From Candidatus Cloacimonadota bacterium (GTDB lineage Bacteria > Cloacimonadota > Cloacimonadia > Cloacimonadales > JAIOQZ01): a stretch of 6,202 nucleotides of DNA. Below are positions 5,926-6,202 of this stretch, one piece after another. Every line of letters starts with the position of its first letter. Positions within the stretch are counted from its first letter, which is position 1. Where the stretch lies: NCBI GenBank assembly GCA_021106755.1, contig JAIOTM010000362.1, positions 1 through 6,202 of the forward strand, read 5' to 3'. A program made the position numbers and the translations under genes. A model generated the notes under the pieces. The model was not told the origin of the DNA and did not search any database. It saw nothing but the letters and a program-made list of their open reading frames with translations.

Positions 5926-6202
5926 ATGAAAAACAAAGGTTTTTGGGTTAGATTTGTAGCGTTCCTTATTGATTTCATAATTTATGAATCGGTGTTCGCT
6001 ATACTATGTATAAAGATAACTCTCGCCATTGAATTTAATCCATACATTTATAAACCGGAAATTTTATTTTTCTGGTTAGCTTGTGGGTTATTGCTACCTT
6101 GGTTAGCGAATGTCATAATCTCAACATTGACTGGAACAACACCCGGAAAATGGATTTGCAGAGCAAAAATCGTTGATGCAATGACAGGAGAAAAACCTTC
6201 GA
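5926..6202 (+). CDS. RDD-family membrane protein, N-terminal part; 3' end outside the window
   Basis: An open frame of 92 codons runs off the window edge. Its ATG follows GGAGG (5916-5920) with 5-nt spacing, a strong ribosome-binding site. The first residues, GFWVRFVAFLIDFII (5-19), are the classic RDD opening, with Arg9 and Asp16 inside the first membrane helix. A second hydrophobic helix spans about residues 47-67 and is followed by the family's TGTTPGKW signature (69-76) and a KIVDAMTGEK stretch. RDD proteins are small inner-membrane proteins, mostly of unknown function; a few have been linked to ion exchange or stress. Nothing here points to a specific role. The gene diverges from the barrel gene across a 302-nt spacer. 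The visible part is intact and the family call is confident. Confidence 0.88.
   Translation, partial: MKNKGFWVRFVAFLIDFIIYESVFAILCIKITLAIEFNPYIYKPEILFFWLACGLLLPWLANVIISTLTGTTPGKWICRAKIVDAMTGEKPS

Noticed and set aside
5754..5951. Short plus-strand open frame starting at a TTG and overlapping the RDD start
   Set aside because: No recognisable domain or strong Shine-Dalgarno, and it overlaps the well-supported RDD start in another frame. A decayed gene remnant cannot be excluded but is not supported.

Overview
This is an AT-rich bacterial window with two genes cut by its edges and two complete genes between them. The complete genes encode a signal-peptide-bearing transglutaminase-like protein and a predicted outer-membrane beta-barrel protein, so the host has a Gram-negative type envelope. 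The multidomain layout of the transglutaminase-like protein resembles proteins I recall from Bacteroidota and relatives (FCB group). A candidate phylum such as Cloacimonadota would fit, but that is inference and no taxonomic marker gene is present.

Layout. Positions 1-987 (+) hold the 3' part of a bacterial SLC12-like (Na-K-Cl cotransporter-type) permease: the end of the last membrane helix and the whole cytoplasmic C-terminal domain. After a 20-nt convergent gap, 1008-3563 (-) encodes an 851-residue exported protein. It has an apparently intact Cys-His-Glu transglutaminase-like domain, an Ig-like segment, a second transglutaminase-like half without catalytic residues, and a thioredoxin-like tail without CxxC. 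Positions 3758-5623 (-) encode a 621-residue Ser/Asp/Glu/Tyr-rich predicted beta-barrel with an unusual helical insert after a GYGR motif. Positions 5926-6202 (+) hold the start of an RDD-family membrane protein, divergent from the barrel gene.

The most unusual signal is non-coding. A perfect 51-bp direct repeat (3609-3659 and 5668-5718) lies about 45 nt upstream of the start codon of each minus-strand gene, in the same orientation. A further shared octamer, CTGTTTCC, lies between repeat and start codon in both leaders. Inside the repeat the motif GAAATTT recurs with a 37-bp period. The two exported-protein genes therefore share one leader module, which may be a regulatory element, a dispersed repeat, or the footprint of insertion of the barrel gene as a cassette.

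How the genes work together is only partly readable. The transglutaminase-like protein and the barrel protein are both predicted to be exported, lie in tandem and share the leader module, so coordinated expression is plausible. The SLC12-like transporter and the RDD protein have no visible functional link to them. I see no mobile-element gene, tRNA, rRNA or CRISPR array.
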